This document shows positions 45,090 to 54,470 of a stretch of 64,000 nucleotides of DNA, one piece after another; the stretch's first letter is position 1; each line of letters begins with the position of its first letter. The stretch covers positions 186,001 to 250,000 of the forward strand of contig NZ_FNOJ01000003.1 of assembly GCF_900107035.1 (NCBI RefSeq), written 5' to 3'. A model generated the notes under the pieces. That model did not search any database, had not been told where the DNA came from, and was given only the letters and a program-made list of their open reading frames with translations. A program made the position numbers and the translations under genes. This stretch comes from Alicyclobacillus hesperidum. Lineage in GTDB: Bacteria > Bacillota > Bacilli > Alicyclobacillales > Alicyclobacillaceae.

Positions 45090-45231
45090 AAAAAAGGCAC
45101 AAATTGTCCGCCAAAGCAGTCAACTTGTGCCGATGTGTTTGCCTGCAGAGCCTACAGGCCTACCATACAAGCGTCGAGCCTTTTGTAACGCGCGCACTCA
45201 CACGAATGTGCTCGCCACATGTCATATGATA
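45090..45231 (-). promoter_or_regulatory. Structured leader with intrinsic terminator upstream of focA-fdhA
   Basis: An extended -10 box TGCTATCAT lies at 45226-45234 (minus strand). The leader then contains a UUCG-capped hairpin (45199-45210), an 8-bp hairpin with a triloop (45141-45148 with 45152-45159), and a 10-bp terminator stem with one mismatch (45096-45106 with 45121-45131) followed by six U (45090-45095). The terminator lies about 120 bases before the focA ATG, so it must be bypassed for expression. CTTGT at 45167-45171 could pair with the terminator's 5' arm, a weak antiterminator candidate. I recognise no known riboswitch class. Confidence 0.55.
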
Positions 45232-45298
45232 GCACAGTTTAGTTATGAAAGCGAATTCAACAGAAAAATTGACTAGCCCCCATAGATATGATCACACC

Positions 45299-45694
45299 TT
45301 ACGCTTCATCTGTGGCGTCGGTCGCGTTTGTACAAGATGGCGCACCTTGCCCAATTGGCTTTTCGAAAATAAAGACGGAAACGCCCATATCCTCTTCAAC
45401 CTTGAAGTCAGAGAACAGGTACAACATCTTTGAGCCAGCCAGTTCCTCCATGCCTTCCGGGACTTTTTTCGCATACAATGCCTGAATCATATTGGTACGA
45501 GCCGATCTGACAATTTCCGCGCCTTCCGGTGTACGGCTGATAAATTTCTCTGTCGGCGTTAAATTCCCTTGCAAGATGGAGATGGCCATGTTGTCGACAA
45601 ACACGGTATGAATGCGCTCCGGTCCCTTGCCGAAACACTCTTTGCGCACACGCCGCACGATCTCGTTAAATGCTTGTTCGCGGCTTTTCGCCAT
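45299..45694 (-). CDS. DUF2294 / MpsC-family protein
   Basis: A 131-residue protein whose sequence (AFNEIVRRVRKECFGKGPERIHTVFVDNMAISILQGNLTPTEK, ARTNMIQALY, DFKVEEDMGVSVFIFE) matches the DUF2294 family, now linked by name to the MpsC component of a Na+-translocating membrane-potential system. Stand-alone copies next to formate dehydrogenase genes are, to my knowledge, common in Bacilli. ATG 45694 was preferred over 45700 because AGGGGAG abuts the latter too closely. It precedes the focA leader on the same strand. Confidence 0.8.
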   Translation of the reverse strand: MAKSREQAFNEIVRRVRKECFGKGPERIHTVFVDNMAISILQGNLTPTEKFISRTPEGAEIVRSARTNMIQALYAKKVPEGMEELAGSKMLYLFSDFKVEEDMGVSVFIFEKPIGQGAPSCTNATDATDEA

Positions 45695-45830
45695 GTTCAT
45701 CTCCCCTGATCCTCGCGTCCTTAGTTTGTAATTGTATTCGCTTATCTTCCATAAGCCAATAGAAGCAATTTGCTACTCCCTTGGCCATAGCACGCAATTG
45801 GCGTACAGTTGCGACAGGAGGCGATCAATC

Positions 45831-46682
45831 ATGGCATCATCATCCGTCGTATTTGCATGCATCACGCCACATGGGTTGCCCATTCTCAAAGAACTGGCCG
45901 GTGATGAACCCCATTTGATGGCCAAGACGCGAGCCAGTATGGAGAAACTTGGTCAGCAAATGCGGGCCGAGGAAGTCGATGTCATCGTTGTCATCACGCC
46001 GCACGGTCTGCGCGCAGACAATCAATTCACGATTGCCGCAAGTTCATTTATGGAAGGGGAGTTATCGGAGCTAACGGTCGCCCAAATGGTGGGCAACACG
46101 CGTCTGGATGTAGGAGAACGAGTTCACATGCGCCGCGTGGTCGATCAAGCTTTTGCCAGAGCTATTGGCGTTGCCAGTAACAGCGCTTCATTACCGATGG
46201 CCGTTATCAACTTCGCGACCCAAAAAGGCGTGTTCTCGACACTTCCACTCGATTGGGGCTCGCTCATTCCACTATCTTTTATGCCTGATATGCCCATTGT
46301 CGTTGTCAATTCGGCGCGATCGCGCACATACCAGGAACACATTCGACTGGGCGAACAGATTGCCAGAGTCGCAACATCGATGGGAAGGCGTATTGCCATC
46401 ATCGCGAGTTGCGATTGGTCACACACCCACGACCCTAGTGGACCGTACGGTTGGCACCCAGATGCGGCTGTGCTGGATGATTCAGTTGTGGCATGTATTT
46501 CGCGTGGAGATTTGGAAGAGCTTATGCAGTTTTCGGAGGAAATTATCGAGAATGCTAAACCGGATGGCATCTGGCAAGCGCTCGTTCTTGCGGGGGCCGT
46601 GCCGCCAAGTGCACGCCGGCCGCGGTTGCTATCATATGAGCGGCCGACGTACTTTGGCATGATATGCGCACGAATGCTCTAA
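45831..46682 (+). CDS. Class III extradiol dioxygenase-like protein (LigB fold)
   Basis: A 283-residue protein. ITPHG near the N-terminus and VVITPHGLRADNQF provide the conserved His residues, and SCDWSHTHDPSGPYGWHPDA the late His cluster and acidic ligand region of the LigB/DODA family, non-haem iron enzymes that cleave catechols. Related folds (MEMO/AmmeMemoRadiSam B) are not dioxygenases, so activity is uncertain. ATG 45831 has AGGAGG upstream; the open frame 33 codons further has no support. No aromatic degradation genes accompany it. Confidence 0.8.
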   Translation: MASSSVVFACITPHGLPILKELAGDEPHLMAKTRASMEKLGQQMRAEEVDVIVVITPHGLRADNQFTIAASSFMEGELSELTVAQMVGNTRLDVGERVHMRRVVDQAFARAIGVASNSASLPMAVINFATQKGVFSTLPLDWGSLIPLSFMPDMPIVVVNSARSRTYQEHIRLGEQIARVATSMGRRIAIIASCDWSHTHDPSGPYGWHPDAAVLDDSVVACISRGDLEELMQFSEEIIENAKPDGIWQALVLAGAVPPSARRPRLLSYERPTYFGMICARML

Positions 46683-46698
46683 CTCATGAATGCTGTGA

Positions 46699-47553
46699 CT
46701 ACCGTACCGTGAAAACTGGATGTTGAGTCGCTTTCGAAACAATCACGGTATCGAGAATTTGCGCAACTCGGCCGTTTGCATCCGTCGTCACAAGGTGGAA
46801 TTGACCCGGCGCCGACAAATGGTAACGCACCTGCGTGGCGGTTCGTCCTGGCTGTGGATTGACCCCCACACGATTCAGGTCACCAGCGGATCGAAGTTGC
46901 ACATGGTTGGCCTGGTTACCGGTAACGACGACATTCCAGCCGGTTGGGATAGACACTTGTAGCCAACCACCGTTGGCAAGAGCAGAGCCCGCCGTATAAG
47001 CGCCGGGTGCCGTCACACCGCGCCCATCCGTGAAGGCATTTGGCGATGTTGGTGCCGTTACCCCGCGACCATCTGTGAAGGCGCGTGGCGATGTTGGTGC
47101 CATCACAGCGCGACCGTCGCTGGCAGTCAAATTGGGCCGTGTAACGTTCGCCCGTGCTGGTAGGGCAGTGTTCAGTTGCACATACACTGTTTTCGTTGCG
47201 GCATTAACTTGAACCTGATGTCGGATCGTTCCATACGGCGGTCTGGCGACATCGCCCGCATACGGAGTTGTCGCGCGGCCGTTTGGCGCGACGCGCGGAT
47301 CCAGTGCCCCGCCGATGGCGTTGCCGACATCAGCTGCGCCGCGGCCTGCGAAGTTCCCAATCGCAGCTGCCCCGCGGCCGGCCGCGTTGCCTACGTCCGC
47401 CAACCCGCGCCCGACAGCATTACCCGTGCCCGCAACCCAACCAGCGGCCGTATTGGCAGCCTGGTTTGCGGTGTTCGCCGGTGTGCCACACCCTGTCAAG
47501 GCCGCCAGAGAAACCGCGACACAGGCACTTACCCAACCGAGCTTCGCCCTCAT
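46699..47553 (-). CDS. Repeat-bearing lipoprotein, possibly cupredoxin-like
   Basis: A 284-residue lipoprotein (lipobox LTGC, Cys22). Residues 44-82 hold 11-residue repeats of GNAxGRGxADV type; residues 146-190 hold three 15-residue repeats starting DGRGVTAPTSP. The C-terminal part has ATKTVYVQL (120-127), GGWLQVSIPTGWNVVVTGNQANHVQL (195-220, with His217) and a beta-rich end. That order recalls sulfocyanin-type cupredoxins (a KTV strand, then G-L-I-P-GW strand and a His ligand), but the Cys-His-Met part of the copper site is absent. The resemblance is a guess from pattern only. GAGGGAGG precedes ATG 47553. Confidence 0.65.
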   Translation of the reverse strand: MRAKLGWVSACVAVSLAALTGCGTPANTANQAANTAAGWVAGTGNAVGRGLADVGNAAGRGAAAIGNFAGRGAADVGNAIGGALDPRVAPNGRATTPYAGDVARPPYGTIRHQVQVNAATKTVYVQLNTALPARANVTRPNLTASDGRAVMAPTSPRAFTDGRGVTAPTSPNAFTDGRGVTAPGAYTAGSALANGGWLQVSIPTGWNVVVTGNQANHVQLRSAGDLNRVGVNPQPGRTATQVRYHLSAPGQFHLVTTDANGRVAQILDTVIVSKATQHPVFTVR

Positions 47554-47655
47554 CAAAGATGCGCCTCCCTCTTCAAGGTGTCGAATCATTGTCCCCCTTG
47601 AAGAGTCGGCGCTATCCTCATCGTGCGGCGGTACCTTCTGGACGAATTTTCTCGT

Positions 47656-49527
47656 TTACGCTGGCGCTCCAGCGAATTGACTATAGTACAGTTCGGCATA
47701 AAAGCCGCGACGTGCCAACAAATCCTCATGCGTCCCTTGCTCGATCACGCTGCCATGATTCATCACCAAGATGAGATCGGCGTTGCGAATGGTCGACAGT
47801 CGGTGCGCAATGACAAAACTCGTTCGCCCTTCCATCAACCTCGACATCGCTTCCTGGATAAGGATCTCGGTACGCGTATCAACGCTACTCGTCGCCTCAT
47901 CGAGGATTAAAATGGATGGATCAGCAAGAATGGCTCGTGCAATCGTTAAAAGCTGTTTTTGCCCCTGCGAAATGTTCGAGGCTTCTTCGTTGAGCACTGT
48001 GTCATACCCATCAGGTAACGTCCGGATGAAATGATCCGCACGCGCCGCCGTAGCTGCAGCAACCACCTCGGCTTCCGTCGCACCGGCGCGACCATACGCG
48101 ATATTCTCGCGAATGGTGCCGTGAAATAACCACGTATCTTGGAGCACCATGCCAAACATGCTGCGCAAATGCCCTCTTTGCAGTCGCGTGATATCGACAC
48201 CATCAATGCGGATGGAGCCACCGTCAACATCGTAAAAGCGCATGAGTAGATTCACTAGTGTCGTCTTCCCCGCGCCTGTCGGCCCCACAATCGCAACCAT
48301 CTGCCCGGCTTTGACCTCAATGTTCAGATGCTCCATGAGCGGCTTATCCGGTTGATAGGCGAATCGCACATCCTTAAACTGCACATCCCCCGTCGGCGCA
48401 GACAGTAGCACCGGCTCTGCCGGCTCCGGCGTTTCCTCTTCTTCATCAAGCAATTCAAAAATACGCTCTGCCGAGGCCACTGTTGACTGAATGATATTGG
48501 AGATGCTGGACAGTTGGGTGATGGGCTGTGAGAATTGACGCGCGTACATGATGAACGCCTGGATATCTCCGATACCAATGGCGCCGCGAGTGACGAGAAA
48601 ACCGCCGATCACGCTGACGAGAACGTAGCCAATATTCCCGATGAAATTCATCAAAGGGAAAATCATTCCAGAAATAAATTGCGCCTTCCAGCCAGACTCG
48701 AACAGCTTTTCGTTATACTCGATGAACTGACTCATCGCCCTATCCTCAAGGCCAAACGCCTTAACGATTTGGTGCCCTGTGTACATCTCCTCGATGTGAC
48801 CATTAAGTTGCCCAAGTGAGCGTTGCTGCCCGACAAAATAGCGTTGCGAGCGCTTGGCAATGGTACGCGTCACATAAAAAGACAGGGGCAACGTCAAAAA
48901 CACGACGACAGACATCCACGGACTGATGGAGAACATCATCACAATCACGCCGACAAACGTCACGACCGAACTGATTAACTGGGTGAGCGTCTGTTGCAGT
49001 GTGTTACCGATGTTGTCGAAATCGTTGACAAAGCGGCTCATAATCTCGCCAGTCGGCCGCGAGTCGAAAAAGGATAAGGGAAGGCGTGCCATCTTTGCGT
49101 TGACTTCCTTGCGCAAGGCGTAAACCGTCTTCTGAGCAACACCGGCCATGACAAACTGCTGGATGTAGCTAAACAACGCACTTAGGACGTATAAGACGCC
49201 CAGTTCTAAGATGACATGAATAATGCCAGAGAGATGAAAGCCAGAGCCCGGGATCCCATGCAGGCGATGACGGATGCCAGCGACGAGATCGTCCGTCGCG
49301 TTTTTCATGACATCTGGGCTCAAGATGCTAAACAGCGTGCTAAGAATCGTCATCAACAGAACAACGGCAAGCCGCCACAGATGTGGCTTAAAATACCGGG
49401 ATAACCGACGCAACGTGCCTTGAAAGTCCTTCGGCTTTTGCACTGGCATACCAGGGCGCATACCGCCCCTGCCCATTGGCATCGGCGGGCGCATCGTCCG
49501 CATGTCTCTGCGTTCGGCCTCGCTCAT
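47656..49527 (-). CDS. Heterodimeric ABC exporter subunit, YfiC type
   Basis: A 623-residue half-transporter: a Met/Arg/Pro-rich N-terminus, six-helix membrane domain, then the ATPase with Walker A GPTGAGKTT and Walker B ILILDEATS with the catalytic Glu. The signature is degenerate (ISQGQ). Its partner is the gene just upstream: the two overlap by ATGA (49524-49527) and their degenerate sites are complementary, giving one working and one degenerate ATP site as in BmrCD and LmrCD. GGGGGAG precedes ATG 49527. Likely multidrug export; substrate unknown. Confidence 0.9.
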   Translation of the reverse strand: MSEAERRDMRTMRPPMPMGRGGMRPGMPVQKPKDFQGTLRRLSRYFKPHLWRLAVVLLMTILSTLFSILSPDVMKNATDDLVAGIRHRLHGIPGSGFHLSGIIHVILELGVLYVLSALFSYIQQFVMAGVAQKTVYALRKEVNAKMARLPLSFFDSRPTGEIMSRFVNDFDNIGNTLQQTLTQLISSVVTFVGVIVMMFSISPWMSVVVFLTLPLSFYVTRTIAKRSQRYFVGQQRSLGQLNGHIEEMYTGHQIVKAFGLEDRAMSQFIEYNEKLFESGWKAQFISGMIFPLMNFIGNIGYVLVSVIGGFLVTRGAIGIGDIQAFIMYARQFSQPITQLSSISNIIQSTVASAERIFELLDEEEETPEPAEPVLLSAPTGDVQFKDVRFAYQPDKPLMEHLNIEVKAGQMVAIVGPTGAGKTTLVNLLMRFYDVDGGSIRIDGVDITRLQRGHLRSMFGMVLQDTWLFHGTIRENIAYGRAGATEAEVVAAATAARADHFIRTLPDGYDTVLNEEASNISQGQKQLLTIARAILADPSILILDEATSSVDTRTEILIQEAMSRLMEGRTSFVIAHRLSTIRNADLILVMNHGSVIEQGTHEDLLARRGFYAELYYSQFAGAPA

Positions 49528-51257
49528 GCGCTCTCCCCCTCTGCCATTTGCGATGCAACAATTTCGCGATAAACTTGGCACGAATCGATCAGTTCGTCGT
49601 GCGTGCCCACCCCTGCAATACGTCCTTCATCGAGAACCACAATCTGGTGCGCATCGCGTACCGTACTTACCCGTTGCGCCACGATGATGACGGTGGCTTC
49701 CTGCACCTCATCGCGCAACGCCGCACGTAGGCGGGCATCCGTGCGAAAATCAAGTGCCGAAAAACTGTCGTCGAAAATGTAAATCGGAGCCTGCTTGGCG
49801 AGTGCTCGCGCGATCGCTAAACGCTGCTTCTGGCCGCCGGATACGTTGCGACCTCCTTGCTCGATGTACGACGCAAAACCATCCGGCATTTCCTCGATAA
49901 ACTCGATAGCCTGAGCTACCTCGGCAGCTCGCCTGACTTCCTCATCACTTGCATCCTGCCGCCCCGCACGAATGTTGTCGGCGATGGTGCCGCTGAACAA
50001 CACGGATTTTTGCGGAACGTACCCGATTTTTGCGCGCAAAGCCGACTGCGTTTGCGCCCTTACGTCGACGCCGCCGACCAGCACGACCCCCTCGTTCACG
50101 TCATAAAAACGCGGGATCAAGTTGACCAAAGTCGACTTGCCTGCCCCTGTACCGCCAATGATGGCGGTCACCTGTCCGGGCCTGGCGACAAACGAAATAT
50201 GAGACAAAGCGGGCGTTTCAGCACCAGGATAGCGAAACGTGACGTCGCGAAATTCGACCTGGCCGTACTCTGTACGCGATGCTTGGGCATCCTCAGCAAC
50301 AGGATCGACAATATCCGGTTTCGTTTGCAACACAGCCCAAATGCGGTTGGCAGAAGCGGACGCTCGCGGAATCATGAAAAACATCATCGATACCATCATG
50401 ATGGCAAAGAGTAGTTGAGTGATGTACTGAATAAAGGCGATGAGCGATCCGATTTGCATCGTGCCGCGCTCCACGCGCATGCCACCGAACCAAATGACCG
50501 CAATCACCGAGAGATTGATGACCAACATTAGAGCTGGCGACATCACGGCCATGATTTTTTGTACGCGCGTGGTGGTGTTCGTCAAATCAAAGTTAGCTAC
50601 ATCGAATCGGTCCTGTTCATAGGCAACGCGGTTAAAGGATCGAATGACGCGGATTCCGGTCAAATTCTCGCGCAAAACGCGGTTAAGCGTGTCAATTTTG
50701 GCTTGCATCGTGCGAAACAATTTGGTCGCCCGCGTAAAGACAAGCGCGATAATGGCGGCCAAAACCGGCACCATGACGACGAGGATCAACGACAATTTGG
50801 CATCCGTGTAGACCGCCATCAAAATGCCGCCGATGCAATTGAGCGGCGCCATAATCATCATCCGCAGCATCATGTTGACCAACTGCTGCACTTGCGTGAT
50901 GTCGTTGGTCGTCCGCGTGATCAACGAAGACGTGCCCAATTCGTCAAATTCATGTAGCGAAAACGTCTGTGCATGGGCAAAAACCTCGCGGCGCAGAACT
51001 TTCCCAAAGCTCGAAGCGGTGCGAGAGGATAAAAAACTCGCCGCGATCGAAAAACATACTGAAGCGATGGAGACCGCAAGCATCAAGAGGCCTGTCGTGA
51101 CGATGTAGTGAAGATTGCCCTTAAGCACGCCATAGTCGACAATGTCGGACATCAAGGTAGGAAGATATAGATTGCCAAGGCACTGGATAAAGATAAACGT
51201 CACGATAAAGACGATGGCGAACCTGTAGGGACGCAAATATGGAAATAGATTCCGCAA
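49524..51257 (-). CDS. Heterodimeric ABC exporter subunit, YfiB type
   Basis: A 577-residue half-transporter with six membrane helices and an ATPase: Walker A GGTGAGKST, consensus signature NVSGGQKQR, and Walker B IYIFDDS in which the catalytic glutamate is Asp. This is the partner with the degenerate Walker B. The start is TTG 51257 behind GGGGTGAATCGCA. It is divergent from ptrB, with a 129-base shared control region. Confidence 0.88.
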   Translation of the reverse strand: MRNLFPYLRPYRFAIVFIVTFIFIQCLGNLYLPTLMSDIVDYGVLKGNLHYIVTTGLLMLAVSIASVCFSIAASFLSSRTASSFGKVLRREVFAHAQTFSLHEFDELGTSSLITRTTNDITQVQQLVNMMLRMMIMAPLNCIGGILMAVYTDAKLSLILVVMVPVLAAIIALVFTRATKLFRTMQAKIDTLNRVLRENLTGIRVIRSFNRVAYEQDRFDVANFDLTNTTTRVQKIMAVMSPALMLVINLSVIAVIWFGGMRVERGTMQIGSLIAFIQYITQLLFAIMMVSMMFFMIPRASASANRIWAVLQTKPDIVDPVAEDAQASRTEYGQVEFRDVTFRYPGAETPALSHISFVARPGQVTAIIGGTGAGKSTLVNLIPRFYDVNEGVVLVGGVDVRAQTQSALRAKIGYVPQKSVLFSGTIADNIRAGRQDASDEEVRRAAEVAQAIEFIEEMPDGFASYIEQGGRNVSGGQKQRLAIARALAKQAPIYIFDDSFSALDFRTDARLRAALRDEVQEATVIIVAQRVSTVRDAHQIVVLDEGRIAGVGTHDELIDSCQVYREIVASQMAEGESA

Positions 51258-51329
51258 TGCGATTCACCCCATTTCGTATGTAGGACTGTTCATTTACTTC
51301 TCCCGTTGAAGGAAAATGACCATACCGCA

Positions 51330-51338
51330 TGCTATGAT
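51330..51338 (+). promoter_or_regulatory. Extended -10 promoter of ptrB
   Basis: TGCTATGAT (TGn plus TATGAT) lies 49 bases before the start codon. A TTGAAG at 51306-51311 is spaced 21 bases, too far for a standard -35. Confidence 0.5.
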
Positions 51339-51386
51339 ACAAAAGAATGATACATATTTTGTTGAAAACCCAAGGAGGCACTCATC

Positions 51387-53441
51387 ATGGAAGCCCCGAA
51401 AGCAAAGCGGATTCCCCACCCCCATACCATTCATGGCGATACGCGGCCGGACGATTACTACTGGTTGCGCGATAAGTCCGATCCCGACGTCATTCTGTAT
51501 TTGGAAGCTGAAAACGAATACTATCGTGAACACGTGGACGCGCTTTCCCACATCACGGATCACCTGTATGCGGAAATGGTCGCTCGTATCCCGGAAAGCG
51601 AGCAAAAAGTGCCCGTCCAAGGTGACCTTTACTTTTACTACACCCGCATGGAAAAATCCTTGCAATACCCAGTCTACGCCCGCAAACGAGCCGCAGATAG
51701 GACACAACTGGCCGCGGCCGAGGAAGAGATTATCCTCGATTTGAATGAACTCGCTGGCGACGGATATTTGAGTGTCACGGAGACACGCATCAGCCCCGAT
51801 GAAACCAAGCTCGCTTATCTCGAAAATCGGGACGGCACCGATCGCTATACACTTTTTGTCAAGGATCTCACGACCGGAGAATTGCTGCCGGATCGCATCG
51901 AAAACGTGTTTATCGGGGACAGTGTCGAGTGGGACGCAACAGGTTCCTACTTATTTTATACGACGGTTGACGAAAGCCAACGGCCCTATCGGCTGTGGCG
52001 TCACCAGCTCGGGGACGACCCGACAAACGATAGCTTGCTCTATGAAGAATCAGACGTCACGTACGTCCTGAGTTTGGCGAAATCGCAAAGTGGGCGTTAT
52101 CTCTTCTTAACCTCATCGACCAAAACAACGACCGAAGTCCGATATATCGCTGCGGATCACCCGCTTGCTTCATGGACCGTTTTCGCCCCACGCGAGACCG
52201 ACGTGGAATACAGCCTGGAGCACTGGCGTGATCACCTGCTCGTCTTGACCAATCGCAACCGATTCAATTTCAGCCTGTTTGAACACCCAATCGCGCCGCT
52301 CAACCCGACACAGATGCGCGAATTGTTTGCGTACGACGACACTCGATATTTGCTTGCGGTTCACCCATTTCGCGACGCGCTGGTCATCGAAGGGCGCCAA
52401 GATGGCCTAACCCAGATTTGGACGTACTGCGATGGAAACCTGCAGCGCCTTGCCTGGCCTGACCAGTTGTACGCGGTACATGTGAGCGAAAATCGCCGTT
52501 ACGACACGAGCGAAGTGCTTTTGGCGTACGAATCGTTCTTAACACCACGCACCACCTATGCGCTTCAGCCAAAAACAGGTTCACTGTCCGCCCTTCAAAC
52601 GGCTCCCGTCAGTGGCCCATTCGACCCACAGATGTATCGTCAGGAGCGGATCTGGGCAACGGCCGAAGACGGTGTGCAAGTACCCGTGTCGATCGTCTAC
52701 AGACAGGACGCTTTGCAAAACGGCCCTGCACCACTGTTGCTTTACGGCTATGGTTCATATGGCCACAATCTCGATCCGGCATTTATGCCACAACTCCTGC
52801 CAATTCTCGATCTTGGCGTCGTCTACGCCATCGCGCACGTACGCGGCGGATCGGAAATGGGGCGCCAATGGTACGAAAACGGAAAAATGCTCAATAAACG
52901 TAATACATTTACCGACTTCATTGCCACTGCCGACGACCTCATCCGTCGCGGATATACAACGCGCACTCAACTCGCCGCAGATGGGCGCAGTGCAGGTGGC
53001 TTGTTGATGGGTGCCGTGGCTAATCTTGGTGGTGATCGATTTGCGGCGTTGTCAGCCGGTGTGCCGTTTGTCGACGTGGTCACGACCATGCTCGATCCGA
53101 CGATTCCGTTAACCACGCTCGAGTGGGACGAGTGGGGCAACCCGGAAGACCCTGAGTATTACGCCTATATGAAGTCTTATAGCCCCTACGACAACGTCGA
53201 GGCAAAAGCGTATCCGCATATCATCGTCACCACCGGGATCAACGACCCTCGGGTGGCCTATTGGGAACCTGCCAAATGGGTGGCCCGGCTTCGGACCATG
53301 AAGTCTGACGATACCGTCCTTGTCATGAAGACGCACATGGGTGCGGGTCACTTCGGATCCTCCGGTCGACTCGAGCACATGCGCGAGCAAGCAGAGATTT
53401 ACGCCTTTCTGTTGGATAAAATCGGCGTGCAGGTCCATTGA
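51387..53441 (+). CDS. ptrB: Oligopeptidase B (S9 family)
   Basis: A 684-residue serine peptidase: an N-terminal seven-bladed propeller (about 80-400) gates a C-terminal alpha/beta-hydrolase domain with the nucleophile in GRSAGG, the acid in INDPRV and the base His in GAGHFGSSG. Acidic residues in the YYAYMKSYSPYDNV segment fit oligopeptidase B, which cuts short peptides after Arg or Lys, rather than prolyl oligopeptidase. AAGGAGG precedes the ATG. It is followed after 13 bases by a quinone-oxidoreductase-type gene, likely one operon. Confidence 0.92.
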   Translation: MEAPKAKRIPHPHTIHGDTRPDDYYWLRDKSDPDVILYLEAENEYYREHVDALSHITDHLYAEMVARIPESEQKVPVQGDLYFYYTRMEKSLQYPVYARKRAADRTQLAAAEEEIILDLNELAGDGYLSVTETRISPDETKLAYLENRDGTDRYTLFVKDLTTGELLPDRIENVFIGDSVEWDATGSYLFYTTVDESQRPYRLWRHQLGDDPTNDSLLYEESDVTYVLSLAKSQSGRYLFLTSSTKTTTEVRYIAADHPLASWTVFAPRETDVEYSLEHWRDHLLVLTNRNRFNFSLFEHPIAPLNPTQMRELFAYDDTRYLLAVHPFRDALVIEGRQDGLTQIWTYCDGNLQRLAWPDQLYAVHVSENRRYDTSEVLLAYESFLTPRTTYALQPKTGSLSALQTAPVSGPFDPQMYRQERIWATAEDGVQVPVSIVYRQDALQNGPAPLLLYGYGSYGHNLDPAFMPQLLPILDLGVVYAIAHVRGGSEMGRQWYENGKMLNKRNTFTDFIATADDLIRRGYTTRTQLAADGRSAGGLLMGAVANLGGDRFAALSAGVPFVDVVTTMLDPTIPLTTLEWDEWGNPEDPEYYAYMKSYSPYDNVEAKAYPHIIVTTGINDPRVAYWEPAKWVARLRTMKSDDTVLVMKTHMGAGHFGSSGRLEHMREQAEIYAFLLDKIGVQVH

Positions 53442-53454
53442 AACGGGGGGATTG

Positions 53455-54453
53455 ATGGTGGAATCGTTTCGCGCATTTCTCGTCAACCAAACGGATGCTC
53501 GCTTTACATCAGGTATCCGCACGTTGACACTCGATGATTTGCCCTTGGGTGAAGTCACGATTCGCGTCCGGTATTCGAGTGTAAATTATAAAGATGGCAT
53601 CTGCTCGTTGCCCAACAGCCGTTTGGTCACTCAATACCCGATGGTGCCAGGCATTGATCTGGCAGGAGAGGTCATCGAATCGCAGGATACCCGGTTCCGT
53701 TCCGGCGATCCGGTGATTGTGACCAGCTACGACCTCGGTACGGGGCACTTTGGTGGATACAGCGAGATCGCACGCGTGCCAGCTTCGTGGGTCGTGCCGC
53801 TGCCGGAGGGACTCACGTTGCGCGAAGCCATGATCCTAGGTACGGCTGGATTTACCGCTGCCCTTTCCTTGCAACGAATGGAGGAAAACGGATTGCGTCC
53901 GGACAGCGGACCGGTGCTCGTCACGGGGGCCACCGGCGGTGTGGGTAGCACTGCCGTGGCCATGTTCAGCCAACTGGGTTACCAAGTGATCGCTTCCACG
54001 CGCAAAGAGAGCGAGCACGCGTTTCTACGAGAGTTGGGCGCAAATGAAATCGTGTCGCCGGACGAACTCGTGCTGCGCGATGGCGACTCATTTGCGAACC
54101 TACCGGAACGTTTCGCCGGCGCCGTCGACCCGGTTGCGGGAAAAGCCCTGCCGTATATTCTCAATACCATGAAATACGGCGGCTGCATCACGGTAAGCGG
54201 CTTTACCGGCGGCCCCGAACTTGCCGCCAGCGTATTTCCGTTTCTACGGCGCGCCATCACCTTCATCGGCATCGATTCTGTGCTCTGTCCGATGTCGATC
54301 CGCGCCCCGCTGTGGCAACGCATCGCACGGGAACTCAAGCCGCAAAAGGTGCTCGAACACATCGTCCAAGAGATATCGCTGGATCAGCTGCCGCAGACGC
54401 TGGAACGGATTCTGCGTGGCGACATGCGCGGGCGCGCGATCGTCAGGCTGTAA
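53455..54453 (+). CDS. YhdH/YhfP-type (AcuI-like) NADPH reductase
   Basis: A 332-residue zinc-free MDR protein. SSVNYKDGICSLPNSRLVTQYPMVPGIDLAGEVIES at the start, GTAGFTAALSLQRMEENGL and VLVTGATGGVGSTAVAMFSQLGY are diagnostic of the YhdH/YhfP group, which includes acrylyl-CoA reductase AcuI. The reaction is likely NADPH-dependent reduction of an activated double bond. ATG 53455 follows GGGGGG. It ends 17 bases before the convergent bmrD stop. Confidence 0.9.
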   Translation: MVESFRAFLVNQTDARFTSGIRTLTLDDLPLGEVTIRVRYSSVNYKDGICSLPNSRLVTQYPMVPGIDLAGEVIESQDTRFRSGDPVIVTSYDLGTGHFGGYSEIARVPASWVVPLPEGLTLREAMILGTAGFTAALSLQRMEENGLRPDSGPVLVTGATGGVGSTAVAMFSQLGYQVIASTRKESEHAFLRELGANEIVSPDELVLRDGDSFANLPERFAGAVDPVAGKALPYILNTMKYGGCITVSGFTGGPELAASVFPFLRRAITFIGIDSVLCPMSIRAPLWQRIARELKPQKVLEHIVQEISLDQLPQTLERILRGDMRGRAIVRL

Positions 54454-54470
54454 CTATAACTGCAATTGCA

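Noticed and set aside
45090-45240. Identification of the focA leader as a Moco, ZTP, THF or fluoride riboswitch
   Set aside because: None of the conserved sequence blocks of these classes that I know appear in the leader, so only an unassigned structured leader is reported.
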